Below, in pieces: positions 27,067-36,254 of a stretch of DNA of 64,000 nt; within the stretch, counting starts at the first letter, position 1, and each line of letters begins with the position of its first letter. The translations under genes and the position numbers were made by a program. Location of the stretch: positions 4,324,036 through 4,388,035 of the forward strand of contig NC_019683.1 in assembly GCF_000316605.1 (NCBI RefSeq), given 5' to 3'. Source of the DNA: [Leptolyngbya] sp. PCC 7376. Its GTDB lineage: Bacteria > Cyanobacteriota > Cyanobacteriia > Cyanobacteriales > MRBY01. Under the pieces are notes generated by a model. That model was not told where the DNA came from, did not search any database, and worked only from the letters and a program-made list of their open reading frames with translations.

Positions 27067-27657
27067 ATGGATAAATCTTTTAATCTCTCAAATCACAACT
27101 CTATTGTGGGTGAATTTATTGAGAACTTACCAGTTAGTCATGCATATCTCACAATCGTTTTTTCTCCTGCGACAGCTCCTTTTAAACAATGTTGGAAAAA
27201 CAATAGTCTTTCTGCCGACTTTATTGCGAGTTACCTAACTACTTTTTATCCTGGTGATGAGGCAGAAAGAGAAGAAATAAAATATATAGTCAACTATATT
27301 TCCAATGAATTATTAGAGAATTCAATGAAATATAATGATTATGCTACGGAGCATCCGATCACAGTTGAATTAAAACTTTATCAGGAAGATCTATATTTCT
27401 GGGTCACTAACAGCATTAATCCAAATGAAATTAATGAATTCAAATCTTTTTTAACTGAGCTCATGAACTCTGATCCCGAAGAGATTTATTTCAAGCAGCT
27501 TGAGGAGTCGGCTGAAGATGAGAATAGTGATAGCTCAGGATTAGGGTTGCTAACTATGATTAATGACTATTCGGCTAGCCTAGCATGGAAATTCGAGACT
27601 GTTCAGCAAGACCCTGATATAACGACTGTCACAACGATGGTTAATTTGAAAGTATAA
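27067..27657 (+). CDS. HATPase protein kinase of the partner switch (SiaB/RsbW-like)
   Basis: 196 aa. The GHKL signature is clear: N-box NYISNELLENSMKYN (about 77-90) and G-box DSSGLGLLTMINDY (155-168). An Asp/Glu-rich insert (ESAEDENSDS) precedes the G-box. No H-box is present, so it is a Ser/Thr-type kinase of the anti-sigma class rather than a two-component kinase. It is expected to phosphorylate the STAS protein encoded next. It resembles the DUF6272/SiaB group and the slr1861 gene of the Synechocystis icfG cluster; that match is from memory of the families. Confidence 0.75.
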   Translation: MDKSFNLSNHNSIVGEFIENLPVSHAYLTIVFSPATAPFKQCWKNNSLSADFIASYLTTFYPGDEAEREEIKYIVNYISNELLENSMKYNDYATEHPITVELKLYQEDLYFWVTNSINPNEINEFKSFLTELMNSDPEEIYFKQLEESAEDENSDSSGLGLLTMINDYSASLAWKFETVQQDPDITTVTTMVNLKV

Positions 27658-27705
27658 TGCTCTTTTAAACTATAATTTTTTTCTTGAATTTCAGGCAACA
27701 GTTTT

Positions 27706-28074
27706 ATGCTAGGAGTACAGCAACAAATGATTAATGATAGTGATGGCAAATACAAGGTTTATTATGAAGAAGAAGACAATATTGTCGTAATGGAGGGGTC
27801 TTTAAGATTAATTGGAGCGAAAGAGTATGAACCTATATCCTCTTTTTTAAAAGAGATTATTCAAAACAATTCCGACTTAATGACCATCAACTTAGAAAAG
27901 CTCAAGTTTCTAAATAGTTCAGGGATTAGTACATTGTCTAAATTCGTGATTTTTGCTCGTAAGAAAGATGACGTACAGATGAAAATTGTTGGTTCACAAT
28001 CTATTCCTTGGCAAAAGAAATCTTTAAAGAATCTAACGAGGCTTATGCCCAGCTTGATCTTGGAATTAAAATAA
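27706..28074 (+). CDS. STAS-domain protein (anti-sigma-factor-antagonist type)
   Basis: 122 aa, a single STAS domain. The phosphorylation loop LKFLNSSGISTLSKF places candidate Ser71/Ser72 at the usual point after the central strand (MTINLEKLKFLN). A second ATG 21 nt downstream is possible as start. It should switch between free and bound forms depending on the upstream kinase and phosphatase, with the cyclase downstream as a likely target. Confidence 0.8.
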   Translation: MLGVQQQMINDSDGKYKVYYEEEDNIVVMEGSLRLIGAKEYEPISSFLKEIIQNNSDLMTINLEKLKFLNSSGISTLSKFVIFARKKDDVQMKIVGSQSIPWQKKSLKNLTRLMPSLILELK

Positions 28075-28204
28075 ATCAATCTACATTCAGCAATGCTGAA
28101 TTCTAATAAAAAATTATCCTTTAAAATATATAGAATCTAACACCGAAAAAAATATTAGCAAGATGAGAGGTAGACCTAGGGTTACAAAACCATTGATTAC
28201 TTAG

Positions 28205-29083
28205 ATGAAGATGAAGAAGAATCAGAATAATGCTGAACAGAATGTATGTGGATTAGAATTGTCTCAGAAATACCAAGAGCTAGAGCAAGAAATTGAAAAC
28301 CTTGGCCTTGAGAACTCTGATCTAGAGATGCTTATTGAGACTATTACTGAGCATGCTGACTTCATTGAATCAGAATTAGAGAAAAGAAATAAATTAATTC
28401 GTCAGATATTTGGTCGCTATCTCACAGATAAAGTTGTTGATAAGCTTTTAGAAACACCTGAAGGACTACGACTTGGTGGAAAAAGACAAAAGCTGACTGT
28501 ATTGACTTCAGATTTGAGAAGTTTTACACCTTTATCTGAAAGTTTAGATGCAGAAATTGTCATTAAAATCATTAATACTTATTTGTCTGAAATGATTGAG
28601 ATTATCGATAAGTATGGTGGAAATATCAATAATTTTTTAGGTGATGGCATTCTCGTTTTATTTGGAGTCCCTAATGCTGGGGAAGATGACTCTGAAAGGG
28701 CTGTGGCTTGTGCTTTGGACATGCAGCTTGCAATGGAAAACCTCAATAGAAAATTAGAAAACGATGGAATGCCACCGCTAGAAATGGGGATAGCGGTTAA
28801 CACTGGTGAAGTCGTTGTTGGGAATGTAGGTTCAGAGAAAAAAGCCCAATTTACAGTTGTTGGACATCATATAAATGTTGCATTCCGTATAGAATCTTTC
28901 TCGAAGGCTGGAGAAATTTTAATATCCGATTCGACTTATCAGGAAGTTGAGAAGATTGTTGAAATTAAGCAAGAAAAATATGTGAATGCAAAGGGTGTTT
29001 CTGAACCGATTAAAGTCTATAACCTTGAAGGTATAAAGGGTGACTATAATCTATCAATCCAATCCCCAAAAAATCGTTCATAA
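28205..29083 (+). CDS. Class III adenylate/guanylate cyclase
   Basis: 292 aa. An N-terminal coiled coil (about 18-65, ELEQEIENLGLENSDLEML) leads into RQIFGRYLTDKVVDKLLE, a common cyclase lead-in. The catalytic domain has the two metal Asp at about 103 (VLTSDLRSFTPL) and 147 (NNFLGDGILVLFG), and the transition-state region GEVVVGNVGSEKKAQFTVVG. Whether it makes cAMP or cGMP cannot be decided here. It has no sensor domain of its own, so control by the STAS switch through the coiled coil is a reasonable inference. It lies 130 bp after the STAS gene. Confidence 0.85.
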   Translation: MKMKKNQNNAEQNVCGLELSQKYQELEQEIENLGLENSDLEMLIETITEHADFIESELEKRNKLIRQIFGRYLTDKVVDKLLETPEGLRLGGKRQKLTVLTSDLRSFTPLSESLDAEIVIKIINTYLSEMIEIIDKYGGNINNFLGDGILVLFGVPNAGEDDSERAVACALDMQLAMENLNRKLENDGMPPLEMGIAVNTGEVVVGNVGSEKKAQFTVVGHHINVAFRIESFSKAGEILISDSTYQEVEKIVEIKQEKYVNAKGVSEPIKVYNLEGIKGDYNLSIQSPKNRS

Positions 29084-29222
29084 AATCAAGGAGTTTAGTT
29101 CATGAATACAAGAGTCTCCATATCTCCTTATTCTTACACTGAATATTTTAAGTAGAATACACTTACTTTTTATAGATTGAGCTAATATTGATATCGAGAA
29201 AATTGAGTCATTGAGAATCAGA

Positions 29223-30269
29223 ATGTTTGACCCTTTAAGTATTAAAGATAATCGTAAACTTCATAAATGGTTATCTATTCTAATTGGTATTCCTATTGTA
29301 TTTATCATTGCGACTGGAATTTTTTTGCAGCTTAGGAAGCCTGTTGATTGGATACAACCTCCTTTAGTAGATGGTTCTGCAAAGTACGATCCTTCTATTC
29401 AACTTGAGGAAGTTCTATCTAGTGTAGAAAGTGTTCCTGCGATGAAAGTAAATGGTTGGGAAGATATTAAGCTTTTTGATATTCGACCTAAGCAAGGAAC
29501 AATAAAAGTACGGAATCATAAGGAATTAGAAACTCAAGTTGATGCAAAGACTGGAGAAGTTCTACAGACACGTCAAAGATTGAATGATATTGTTAGTGAT
29601 TGGCATGAAGGGAATAATAGATTCACTCGTCTATTTATTTACTTGCCGATTAAGATTGGCTTTCTCTTGATTTTCTTGACTGGTGTTATTCTCAATATCA
29701 AGCTTTCAATTAAAAGTTTCAAGAAAAGTAAAAATAAGCCTGAAGGTAAAGACAAAACATCTGCTACAAAGAAACCTATTAAGATTAGGATGCGTGGCTT
29801 TCTATTAAAGTATCATTCTTGGCTGGGCTGGGTAGTGCTTGTTCCATGGGCTTTTGTAATATCTAGTGGTTTGTTGCTACAGATTCGTCATGAAGTCCCT
29901 TGGGTGATGCCTAAGCTACAAACTGGACAAAGCACAACTCCAAGAGTAGAAATTATGGAGTTATTTGAGGCGGCGAAAAAGTATCCAGAGTATGGGGTAA
30001 GTGAATGGAAAGATGTTTGGCGAATTTACGTTTATCCGAATAAAGGTGTCTCGACAGTCAGAGCTAAAAACCGTAATGAATTACAGTTTGATTCGGAAAC
30101 TGGTGAACTACTTCATGCTCAAGTTAGAAGAGCTGATTTTCTAGAAGATCTCCATGAAGGGAAGTTGGCAGATATTGGTCTAGTTGATATGAATTTATGG
30201 GTCTTTCTCCCTGTAAACATCCTATCTTTGATTTTATGGTTGACAGGTTTTCTTGTGCTTTTCCGATAA
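29223..30269 (+). CDS. PepSY domain membrane protein
   Basis: 348 aa from ATG 29223 (a TTG at 29211 is possible). It has four hydrophobic helices: KWLSILIGIPIVFIIATGIF, IGFLLIFLTGVILNI, SWLGWVVLVPWAFVISSGLL and VFLPVNILSLILWLTGFLV. Between them are two periplasmic PepSY-type repeats (VNGWEDIKLFDIRPKQG... and VSEWKDVWRIYVYPNKG...), with matching HEGN/HEGK motifs after LNDIVSDW and ADFLEDL. This is a duplicated PepSY_TM protein, a group often tied to iron or redox membrane processes. The link to the preceding cassette is unclear. Confidence 0.75.
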   Translation: MFDPLSIKDNRKLHKWLSILIGIPIVFIIATGIFLQLRKPVDWIQPPLVDGSAKYDPSIQLEEVLSSVESVPAMKVNGWEDIKLFDIRPKQGTIKVRNHKELETQVDAKTGEVLQTRQRLNDIVSDWHEGNNRFTRLFIYLPIKIGFLLIFLTGVILNIKLSIKSFKKSKNKPEGKDKTSATKKPIKIRMRGFLLKYHSWLGWVVLVPWAFVISSGLLLQIRHEVPWVMPKLQTGQSTTPRVEIMELFEAAKKYPEYGVSEWKDVWRIYVYPNKGVSTVRAKNRNELQFDSETGELLHAQVRRADFLEDLHEGKLADIGLVDMNLWVFLPVNILSLILWLTGFLVLFR

Positions 30270-30308
30270 TTTGGTTTAGCCAAACTCTTAGATATGCAAT
30301 CACTTTTC

Positions 30309-31469
30309 TTATTTAAGGGTTGGGCTTGATACTGCTGCTTGTAATTGAATTTGTAATGCTTTTTCTTGAGTGATAGTTAAGCCTTTTTTTGATTTTGGTG
30401 AATGGGAATCATCGTTATTTGCAAAAAAGACCCAGCGACTTCCTTTTGGCAAGGCATCAAGGGTTGATTTGTTTTGAGTAAGCCAAAGTAATGTCGAGTC
30501 AGGAGTTGTAAGGGTTTTCTTTGTCTTATCTGGTTGGATGCCGGCTAGAGATTCTAGGATTATCGGGCGGGCATTGAGAATGCCTGTTTGAGCTGTCCAG
30601 AGTTTTACGTTCAGTTGCGATCGCCGCGCGTAGAAAAACAATGAAGCTGCTGCACTGACTGCTTGTTCAAAGCTATCAGGATTCCAATCGAATTGGTGAT
30701 CGAGACAGATAATCACTTCTTCACCACCTGTTGTGATTTCGAGCTCTCGCACTTTAAATTCTCCAAATCGGGCACTACTTCGCCAATGGATTAGGCGCAT
30801 GGGGTCACCCACTCGATAATTCCGAATTGATTTTGTTAAGCCTTCTGTCGCATTTTGATAAAGGCGATCGCTCTGGAATTTTGTACTTTCATCGGCGCCG
30901 ATACTATCGATAATTGGGCAAGCATTTAGCGGCAAAATTTGTGGATAAATGACAGCTCTTGCCGGAACGGAGCGCGATCGCCGACACCAGAAAAGTCCGA
31001 GGGGATTGGCGGTACGGAGGGCGATAGTTTCCCAATGAAAAATGCCGCGTTTCTGAGCATCGATTTCGTAAACCCATTCCAACGAATCCTTAGGAGGTAA
31101 CATTTCAATCACTTTGCGACGAGGTGCACCAAGTTCTGGCGGCAACTCATCCATCGCTGCAACTAGGCTTTTTGCAGCTTTACCCTGGTTGGTAATTTGG
31201 ATTTTGACTTGCATTACTTCACTGACACTGACCGGCGAAATTGGCGATCGCCCAATCTCTAATTCTTTTAGGGAGCGTATCGGCAAAATTGCTCCGAGAA
31301 ATAAAATCGCGAAAATAGTGCCACTGATGACATAGAGCCAGCCAGCCATCGTGTTCGTCGCTGCTCCAAAGAAGGACAACCCAATCGCCCCTAACACTCC
31401 TCCTCCATAAGCCGGAGCCACCCAGCGTCGCTCTAATTTGGAGTACCAATTATTTTTGTTCCGTGCCAT
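30309..31469 (-). CDS. DUF58 domain protein
   Basis: 386 aa from ATG 31469. Two N-terminal membrane helices (GVLGAIGLSFFGAATN, WLYVISGTIFAILFLGAILP) precede a Big-type strand region and the DUF58 core with its conserved YRVGDPMRLIHWRSSARFGEFKVRELE. A vWA-like segment EEVIICLDHQFDW follows. DUF58 proteins usually pair with a MoxR ATPase; none is in the window. The longer frame to 31535 overlaps the divergent GIY-YIG promoter and is less likely. Confidence 0.82.
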   Translation of the reverse strand: MARNKNNWYSKLERRWVAPAYGGGVLGAIGLSFFGAATNTMAGWLYVISGTIFAILFLGAILPIRSLKELEIGRSPISPVSVSEVMQVKIQITNQGKAAKSLVAAMDELPPELGAPRRKVIEMLPPKDSLEWVYEIDAQKRGIFHWETIALRTANPLGLFWCRRSRSVPARAVIYPQILPLNACPIIDSIGADESTKFQSDRLYQNATEGLTKSIRNYRVGDPMRLIHWRSSARFGEFKVRELEITTGGEEVIICLDHQFDWNPDSFEQAVSAAASLFFYARRSQLNVKLWTAQTGILNARPIILESLAGIQPDKTKKTLTTPDSTLLWLTQNKSTLDALPKGSRWVFFANNDDSHSPKSKKGLTITQEKALQIQLQAAVSSPTLK

Positions 31470-31566
31470 AATTTCTCGAACAATTAAGGATAGTTGCGAT
31501 CGCCCTTCCGCTCGGGCTGCCTTGCCTAAGATCAATAGTAGACTTTTGCCAAACGAACTGCCGCCA

Positions 31567-32094
31567 ATGGATCTGCCTGTACTCGCTGAACTGAATCTTT
31601 TTTCCTATATCGATAGTCGTGGGGCGATCGCCTCCAACTTTGACGCTAAAATCGGGATTTATGCCATTTATGATGCTACCGAAACCCTTTGCTACATAGG
31701 CTATTCCCGCGATTTCAAAAAGAGTTTGCAGCAACATTTAGTGCGTTGTCCTGACCAATGTCATTGGCTAAAGATTCATACTTGCGATCGCCCAAGCCGG
31801 ACATTACTCGAAGAAATCAAAAATACTTGGATTCAGGAAAATGGCACCCTACCTATTGGTAATGACGAAACCGAAGCCCTCTGGACAGAACCCATTGACG
31901 TGAAACCTGATCTCACCCCAGAACAAAACGCTGAAATTGCAGCAGCTGAAGAGATCCAAAAAACAAAAATCTTAAAAAATCACGCCCGTCGAGTTGAAGC
32001 AGAAATCAAAGAAAAACTGGAAGCACGAGGTTTGAAAATCGAAATTCGTTTTCAACCTAAGCTCAAAGAACAAGGCTTACTGGATTTGAAATAA
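31567..32094 (+). CDS. GIY-YIG nuclease-family protein
   Basis: 175 aa from ATG 31567. The N-terminal GIY-YIG motif is IGIYAIYDATETLCYIGYSR; the downstream Arg/Glu region (HTCDRPSRTLLEEIKNTWIQ) is present. The C-terminal half is a charged helix (AEIAAAEEIQKTKILKNHARR) and a strand. Similar short proteins are common in cyanobacteria and plastids. Catalysis is not assured. Its promoter region is shared with the divergent DUF58 gene, 97 bp apart. Confidence 0.72.
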   Translation: MDLPVLAELNLFSYIDSRGAIASNFDAKIGIYAIYDATETLCYIGYSRDFKKSLQQHLVRCPDQCHWLKIHTCDRPSRTLLEEIKNTWIQENGTLPIGNDETEALWTEPIDVKPDLTPEQNAEIAAAEEIQKTKILKNHARRVEAEIKEKLEARGLKIEIRFQPKLKEQGLLDLK

Positions 32095-32116
32095 GTGTTT
32101 AATCCAAAAATTAGTT

Positions 32117-33081
32117 AACGTGAGTTCTGGATAAGGAAAAGAGACTCTAATTGAGTTGGAGAGAAGGTTTCTTAGGCTGATGACAATAGGCAATCAAGCC
32201 ACAGAGCAAATTGACGCAGAAGTTCGCTGGACTACGATGCCTAGAGTGCTCAATCTGAGAAATGTTCTTCAGTTAGTCAATCACTGTTTCAATCAAAGCT
32301 CGTTTACGAGCGATGAATGTATCTTGCCAGAGCATCAAGTGATTCTTCATATTGCGGCGAGGCTTAGCAATTAACATCACATCATGTTCTTCTTTGAGAT
32401 GTTGTGCCAGAGCTTGGGACACATAGCCCTTATCTCCAAAGACTTTGCTGAATAAATTCCGTAACAGTTCGACGACAGGCTTTCTGTCATCAATATTGCC
32501 AGGAGTGATTTGTACATGAAGTAATTCTCCCCGATCATTAATGACCAGATGGAGTTTGAAGCCAAAGAACCACCCAACAGAGGTTTTACCTCTAGCGGCA
32601 TGACCGTTAAAGACTCGATGTTGGACAATACGGCGATTGTGACAAACTTTGATACTGGTGGCATCAATGAAACTAATGCCTGTGCAATCTCCATAACAGT
32701 CACATAAATAGGCACATAGAGGCACTAAGCTGGAGGGCATCCATGCCACAAAGCGTTGATAACTCACTGCTTTGGGAAAGGCTTTTTGCCAATAGTGTCG
32801 CACCATCAGGAGATAGAAATACTTGAAATTACGATAGTGAGATTGATGAAAAGCGATGAGTATCGTCATCACCTCACTCAAGCTTAGGCTTCTAGAACGG
32901 TGACGATACCTTTTGCAAGAGCTAAGTAATTCTTGATGCCACTGAGGTTCAAAGACTGGGCAGAAATCGTCAACGTCACAAAATAAAGCGTCTAAACTAA
33001 GCATAGGAGAAAGCTGTGGATTGGTTTCAACTTCCACGATATGAGCTTTCTTCTTTTCTTTCCTTATCCAGCACTCAAGTT
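32117..33081 (-). mobile_element. IS982-family element, 965 bp, inactive
   Basis: The left terminus AACGTGAGTTCTGGATAAGG is perfect; the right one is mutated (TTCCTTATCCAGCACTCAAGTT). It is exactly as long as the intact copy at 5022. It abuts an IS6 copy that has lost its first 45 or so bases, so this insertion or a later deletion removed that IS6 end. Confidence 0.85.
32147..33004 (-). pseudogene. IS982-family transposase with one nonsense codon
   Basis: The frame from ATG 33004 (GTG 33037 possible) carries every block of the intact copy up to KRALIETVID. A TAA at 32273-32275 then replaces the Gln codon of DQLKNISQ. The remaining [15 protein letters not shown] and the tail run on in frame to a TAG at 32147. 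One base change therefore disables the last 42 codons. Confidence 0.85.
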
Positions 33082-33955
33082 AATGAATCATTTCTACAAA
33101 AGACATCGCTATCCAAGCGAGATAATCTGCCATTGCATCTGGCTCTACTACACATTTCCCTTGAGCTACCGCGATGTCCAAAAGATGGTGCAATACCGCG
33201 GCATTGATATCCCTTATGAAACTATCCGCCAATGGTGTCATAAGTTTGCTCAAACCTCTGCCAACCACCTTCGTCGTAAGCGAGTTAAGCCAGCAGATAT
33301 AGCAGTAGCCATTTAGTTTGATATGTCATGTGAATCTCAATTCTGAGCCTGTCTGCAAAACCATTATGGAGTGTCTTAATCTATCTGGCGACTGCTATAA
33401 ATGGCATCTAGACGAAGTCGTGCTCAAAATAAAAGGCAAATATTACTACCTTTGACGAGCCGTGGATAAAGAAGGTCAAACCCTAGATATTCTTCTGCAA
33501 TCCAGACGAAATAGGGCAGCAGCAGAGAAGTTCTTCAAGAGATTGCTCAAGGGAGAAGGGACAGTTCCTAGAGTGATAGTCACCGATAAACTCAAGAGTT
33601 ATGGAGCCGCTAAAAAGAACATACTCAAAGGGGTAGAGCATAGACAGCATAGAGGCTTGAATAATCGAGTATAGAATTCCCATCAACCGACGAGGGTGAG
33701 GGAAAGGCGAATGGGCAAATTCAAATCCCCTGGTCATGCCCAGCGATTTTTATCAGTATTTGAACCGATACGAGGATACTTCCATCCACATCAACACCAG
33801 CATCCAGCCAGAGAATATCGGGAGATAATGAGCCAACGGATAGAGAGTTGGCAGAAACTCACATGCCTAGAGAAAGCTTTCTAAATCAGGAACAGCCGTC
33901 CTTGTAGAAAAATAGTGGCTACATTCCTAAAACCTTCAGTTAAGTTGACAATGCC
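33082..33955 (+). mobile_element. IS6-family element copy B, truncated and interrupted
   Basis: The transposase starts MNHFYKRHRYPSEIICHCIW and ends QKLTCLEKAF (about 33090-33884), with the right terminus GTTAAGTTGACAATGCC at 33955. It has four lesions. The left end is missing. A 98-bp MITE sits at 33300-33397. A TGA (33453-33455) replaces the Trp of YYLWRAV. A TAG follows LNNRV at about 33672. Removing the MITE and one TA restores PADKWHLDEVVLK. Confidence 0.85.
33300..33397. mobile_element. 98-bp IS630-type MITE
   Basis: The ends TAGCAGTAGCCA and TGGCGACTGCTA are inverted repeats flanked by TA on both sides (33298-33299, 33398-33399). Excising it restores an open IS6 reading frame. Its inner right end (GATTAAGACA on the reverse strand) resembles the end of the IS630 type a element at 3558, the probable source of transposase. 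Confidence 0.85.
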
Positions 33956-33990
33956 GGTTGAGGAATGCATAAAATTTCTGATGTTAAAGG

Positions 33991-35055
33991 TTAACGTCGA
34001 GTACGAATAAGCAAATAGATAAAGTATGGTGCACCGACAATGGCTGTAATAATGCCGCAGGGCAGCTCAATTGGTGCAAAGAGTAAACGACCAATCAAAT
34101 CAGCAAGAACGACGATCATGCCACCAGTTGCTGCTGCAGTTGGTAGTAGCCCTTCATGGGATGGCCCAACCAATTGCCGCGCAATATGGGGAGCCATTAA
34201 TCCAACAAAAGCGATATTGCCTGCTGTGGCGATCGCCGATCCAGCTAAAGCAACTGCGCAGAATGTTAAACAGCCTCTTTGCCATTCCAAATGACTACCT
34301 AACCCCATTGCCAGCTCATCACCCATTTGCAGCGCATTAAGTTCGCGACTTAGAACGAGGGCTGCGAAGCCAAACACCGCTAACCATGGAACAAATGCCG
34401 TGAGTTCTTCCCAGCTACGACCGTATACACTGCCCGCTAGCCAGACTAAGGCTTGACTAACACTATTGATATTGCCGAAGGTGGTCAAAATACTGGTGAT
34501 TGACCCGGTAACTAAACTAAAACCGATACCCACAAGAATAAGACGCACTGGTGAAGTCCCGCCATTCCAGGCCAAAGCGTAAATCGAGATTGCAACGGCA
34601 AATGCTCCTGCAAAAGCGGCAATGGGAAGTAGACCAATAGGTGCAGAAGGAAAGACAATAATGAGGATGACTGCTGCTAAAGCTGCTCCAGAGTTAACGC
34701 CGATAATGCCCGGTGAAGCTAAAGGGTTACGGCTAATGCCTTGGGTAATCGTTCCGGCGATCGCCAGTGCCATACCTACACCCCAAGCTGTTAGCACCCG
34801 CGGCAAACGTAGGGTATTCACCACAAAACCATAATCTTCGTTGCCTGTGGGTAAACCTAAAACAGTCTTTAATACATCCAATGGTGGAATGGGATATTCT
34901 CCTTGCCCAACATTCCAAACCATTGCGGCAAGGGTGATGGCGAGTATACTCACTAAAATTAATGGCACCCGTCGATCTAGACGAAATGAGATTTTCCCCC
35001 ATCGCAAGACTAACCATGGCGATCGCCCATTTTGAGATTTAAAAGTTCTTGCCAT
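33991..35055 (-). CDS. FecCD-family iron-complex ABC permease (second gene)
   Basis: 354 aa, about 9-10 membrane helices. It shows the family's LRLPRVLTAWGVGMALAIAG, QGISRNPLASPGIIGVNSGA and the cytoplasmic GLMAPHIARQLVGPSHEGLLP coupling region that contacts the ATPase. The ATG follows the previous stop by 1 nt, so the two permeases form a tight pair, the usual heterodimer of siderophore or vitamin B12 importers. The ATPase and binding protein are not in the window. Confidence 0.88.
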   Translation of the reverse strand: MARTFKSQNGRSPWLVLRWGKISFRLDRRVPLILVSILAITLAAMVWNVGQGEYPIPPLDVLKTVLGLPTGNEDYGFVVNTLRLPRVLTAWGVGMALAIAGTITQGISRNPLASPGIIGVNSGAALAAVILIIVFPSAPIGLLPIAAFAGAFAVAISIYALAWNGGTSPVRLILVGIGFSLVTGSITSILTTFGNINSVSQALVWLAGSVYGRSWEELTAFVPWLAVFGFAALVLSRELNALQMGDELAMGLGSHLEWQRGCLTFCAVALAGSAIATAGNIAFVGLMAPHIARQLVGPSHEGLLPTAAATGGMIVVLADLIGRLLFAPIELPCGIITAIVGAPYFIYLLIRTRR

Positions 35056-35056
35056 A

Positions 35057-36082
35057 TCAGCGTTTCACCTGTGAGCGAATGAGGTAGATAAAAAATGGTG
35101 CGCCAATCAATGGCATCACCAAACCAACGGGTAGTTCCTGCGGTTGAATGACAAGTCTGGCAATAATGTCAGCAATGAGAATGACAATTGCTCCTAATAA
35201 TGCCGAGTAGGGCAAAATCCAGCGGTAGTCAGCCCCAGCCCAAAAGCGAACAAAGTGGGGCACGATTAATCCGACAAAACCAATCGGCCCGGCGATCGCC
35301 ACCGAACCACCTGCCAAGAGGACGACACTAATGGCGGCTAACACCTTTACCCAAGCCGTATTTTGACCTAAACCTTTAGCGACAGAATCTCCCAAACTGA
35401 GGGTTGTCAACTGTTTTCCCAAAGCAAGACCCAGCAATAATCCCACTGATAAATAAGGCAAAACTTGAACGACTAATTCTAAATCTCTTCCTGCGACAGA
35501 GCCCGCTAGCCAAAACCGAATCTCATCAAGAGTGCGTTGACTCAAAATTAAAATGGCTGTTGTTAATGACGAAATTAAAGCTGTGAAAGCAGCACCTGCA
35601 ATCGTCAAATTTAAGGGGGTCAAACCACCACGTCCTAAAGAACCTAAACTGTAGACGGTGATCGTCGATATTGTGGCTCCGACCAAAGCAGACCCTGCAT
35701 AAGCACTCAGTGAAGACGCATCTAATAAAAATACCGATCCAACAACAGCTAAAGCCGCTCCCGCATTGATACCGAGAATTCCAGGATCAGCCAAAGGATT
35801 GCGTGTGAGACCTTGCATAATCGCTCCAGCAACAGCAACAGCAGCTCCTACAAGTAACGCTGTTATCGAACGAGGTAAACGTACCGTTCGAATAATTAGA
35901 TGTTCTGTCGAGCCATCCGGACTAACTAAAGCTTGATAAATTTCGAGGGGAGTAATATCCGCGACACCAAAGGCCACACTGGCAGCAAAACAAACAATCA
36001 AAACCACCAAGCCAATAACAATACCTACTGCTAATATCCCGGATTGAGCTCTCTGTGATCGTGCAGATGGAGCAGTAGACAC
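35057..36082 (-). CDS. FecCD-family iron-complex ABC permease (first gene)
   Basis: 341 aa with a GTG start at 36082. The N-terminal helix is GIVIGLVVLIVCFAASVAFG. Family motifs are RLPRSITALLVGAAVAVAGA, QGLTRNPLADPGILGINAGA and GLIVPHFVRFWAGADYRWILP. It differs enough from its partner to be the other half of a heterodimer. About 130 bp of AT-rich DNA separates it from the IS6 copy upstream. A Fur-type operator would be expected there, but I see no convincing match. Confidence 0.87.
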   Translation of the reverse strand: MSTAPSARSQRAQSGILAVGIVIGLVVLIVCFAASVAFGVADITPLEIYQALVSPDGSTEHLIIRTVRLPRSITALLVGAAVAVAGAIMQGLTRNPLADPGILGINAGAALAVVGSVFLLDASSLSAYAGSALVGATISTITVYSLGSLGRGGLTPLNLTIAGAAFTALISSLTTAILILSQRTLDEIRFWLAGSVAGRDLELVVQVLPYLSVGLLLGLALGKQLTTLSLGDSVAKGLGQNTAWVKVLAAISVVLLAGGSVAIAGPIGFVGLIVPHFVRFWAGADYRWILPYSALLGAIVILIADIIARLVIQPQELPVGLVMPLIGAPFFIYLIRSQVKR

Positions 36083-36254
36083 TTCAAATAGCCACTCACT
36101 TAATTCAAAAAATTGTCATTAAATCATACGGGGATTAAGTTTATTCAGCAAGATCTTAACCCTTGTGATTTTTTGAATCAGAAACTTATTTTGATGTCAG
36201 AAAGTTTTAAAAGAATTGTCAACTTAACTGAAGGTTTTAGGAATGTAGCCACTA

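Noticed and set aside
36083-36213. Fur box upstream of the FecCD genes
   Set aside because: AT-rich, but no stretch comes close enough to the 19-bp Fur consensus to call.
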